From Mycobacteroides sp. LB1 (lineage in GTDB: Bacteria > Actinomycetota > Actinomycetes > Mycobacteriales > Mycobacteriaceae): 64,000 nt of DNA. Below the pieces are notes generated by a model. It did not search any database. It was given only the letters and a program-made list of their open reading frames with translations, and had not been told where the DNA came from. The translations under genes were made by a program, and so were the position numbers. This document shows, piece by piece, positions 62,772 through 64,000 of this stretch. The DNA is taken from positions 496,001 through 560,000 of the forward strand of contig NZ_JACCFF010000002.1 in the NCBI RefSeq assembly GCF_013449725.1, read 5' to 3'. How positions within the stretch are numbered: position 1 is the stretch's first letter; each line of letters starts with the position of its first letter.

Positions 62772-62800
62772 CCGTTGCCCGGCAATCTCGGATGCACACA

Positions 62801-62818
62801 CGTCAAGATCGCGTCAAG
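62801..62818 (+). promoter_or_regulatory. Tandem response-regulator-like box upstream of ectA
   Basis: CGTCAAG (62801-62807) and CGTCAAG (62812-62818) are direct repeats 11 bp apart, the spacing of OmpR/PhoB-type boxes. The sequence differs from the CGCTGAG boxes near 22 and 25 kb, so another regulator is implied, for example an osmotic-stress one. Function inferred. Confidence 0.45.
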
Positions 62819-62837
62819 TTCGAGCGTCCTGCAAAAA

Positions 62838-62853
62838 TGTGACGAGCGTCACA
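62838..62853 (+). promoter_or_regulatory. CRP-type site (TGTGA-N6-TCACA) upstream of ectA
   Basis: TGTGACGAGCGTCACA is a perfect palindrome and matches the CRP consensus used by M. tuberculosis Rv3676. TATACC at 62861-62866 could be a -10, in which case the site covers the -35 region and CRP would more likely repress, unless another start is used further downstream. Confidence 0.6.
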
Positions 62854-62947
62854 TCAGGTGTATACCCTCGGCAAACGCCATGTGTTGACCCGGCTCGCCG
62901 CTGCCCGTCCTGGCTATTCGGGTGTCCATGTGGTTACGGTCGAACGG

Positions 62948-62972
62948 TACGAAACCCGAGTTGATACGAAAC
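62948..62972 (+). promoter_or_regulatory. Direct repeats TACGAAAC before ectA
   Basis: TACGAAAC at 62948-62955 and 62965-62972, 17 bp apart, 25-49 bases before the ectA start. Possible regulator or promoter element; not matched to a known site. Confidence 0.3.
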
Positions 62973-62996
62973 ATGTTGTGGTGATGGTGATTTTTA

Positions 62997-63542
62997 GTGG
63001 CCGATACTGAACTGAAGACCGAAAAACGTTGTACCGCCGTGTGGTCCATGAGCCACCCGACCCAGTCGGACGCTCGTCACATGTGGCGCATGGCGCGTGA
63101 CTCCGGCGTGCTAGACGTCAACTCTTCGTACTCATACCTGTTGTGGTGCACCGACTTTCCCTCTACATCCGTCGTTGCCACAATCGACAACCAACCGGTC
63201 GGTTTCATCACCGGATACATTCGCCCATCCGGTTCATTGATGATCTGGCAGGTCGGGGTTGACGAGGCATCCCGTGGAAAGGGACTAGCCGCCAGCATGC
63301 TGGCTTGGCTCGCGGACTCTCTCGCGGCCTTACAAGGCGAACCTCTCGTCATGGAAACCACTGTGACACAGTCGAATATGGCCTCACGTGCGCTATTCGC
63401 CGGATTTGCTCGACGACGGGGCATGGTGCTCACCGAATCCACCGGATTCGGGTTGGAACTCTTTCCCGACGCGCATGAGGCAGAGCCGCTACTGCGGCTC
63501 ACTCCGCAAGATCCGCATAAAACGCCCAATAACCGGGCCTAA
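62997..63542 (+). CDS. ectA: Diaminobutyrate acetyltransferase
   Basis: A 181-residue GNAT-fold enzyme that acetylates L-2,4-diaminobutyrate, the second step of ectoine synthesis. The acetyl-CoA motif is VDEASRGKGLAASML near 90, and WSMSHPTQSDARHMWRMARDSGVLDVNSSYSYLLWCTDFPST is the typical EctA opening. It begins at a GTG; ectB follows 43 bp downstream. The order ectA-ectB is the normal ectABC operon, with ectC presumably outside the window. Confidence 0.93.
   Translation: MADTELKTEKRCTAVWSMSHPTQSDARHMWRMARDSGVLDVNSSYSYLLWCTDFPSTSVVATIDNQPVGFITGYIRPSGSLMIWQVGVDEASRGKGLAASMLAWLADSLAALQGEPLVMETTVTQSNMASRALFAGFARRRGMVLTESTGFGLELFPDAHEAEPLLRLTPQDPHKTPNNRA

Positions 63543-64000
<458 letters not shown>

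Overview
The window looks like the chromosome of a rapidly growing mycobacterium, most likely of the Mycobacteroides abscessus-chelonae group. This is inferred from the high GC content and from family content: a PPE protein, a 13E12/DUF222 HNH protein, hemophore-like secreted proteins, KmtR- and CmtR-type metal sensors, and an ectoine operon. Genes are dense, often overlap by ATGA or TGATG, and several transcripts look leaderless. I see no rRNA, tRNA, CRISPR array, insertion sequence or phage. Both edges cut genes: an aldehyde dehydrogenase at the left and ectB at the right.

Layout. 0-10.5 kb is a lipid/aldehyde oxidation region: aldehyde dehydrogenase plus short-chain dehydrogenase, two tandem alpha/beta hydrolases divergent from a TetR regulator, a quinone-reductase-like enzyme, then a minus-strand set of PucR regulator, fused desaturase/hydroxylase-reductase-ferredoxin and ALDH3-type aldehyde dehydrogenase. 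10.5-21 kb is gene-poor and accessory-looking. It holds a frameshifted CBM2 gene like Rv1987, a shrunken third hydrolase copy, small conserved genes, a hemophore-like pair, and a family of about 90-bp repeats with a palindromic CGTCAC-N-GTGACG core. 21.6-25.4 kb is a self-contained two-component module: convergent regulator and kinase genes, a COG4705 membrane protein and a small His/acid-rich membrane protein, the last two carrying the same tandem CGCTGAG box at the same distance from a -10 element.

25.6-33.3 kb holds an ECF42-type sigma factor with its YCII/DGPF partner and envelope genes (PAP2, CtaG-like, DUF2127, polysaccharide deacetylase). 33.3-40.9 kb carries oxygenases (PhyH, two MpaB/DUF2236 proteins), each beside a TetR gene with a visible operator candidate. 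41-45 kb has an APC permease and two metal sensor-transporter pairs in a row: kmtR with a CDF exporter and cmtR with a Cys-rich cation transporter.

45-53.4 kb has a D-aminoacylase-like hydrolase, a TetR regulator and a divergent FMO/hydrolase/acyl-CoA ligase operon, then the HNH protein. 53.7-56.6 kb is a PPE/siderophore-interacting protein/O-methyltransferase operon. 56.6-62.8 kb has an MFS exporter divergent from a GntR regulator that leads a copper-chaperone/DyP peroxidase operon, a MerR-like zinc-finger regulator and an FUSC transporter. The window ends with ectA and the start of ectB, preceded by a consensus CRP site and a tandem response-regulator-like box. Functions are assigned from motifs and family memory; no database search was run.
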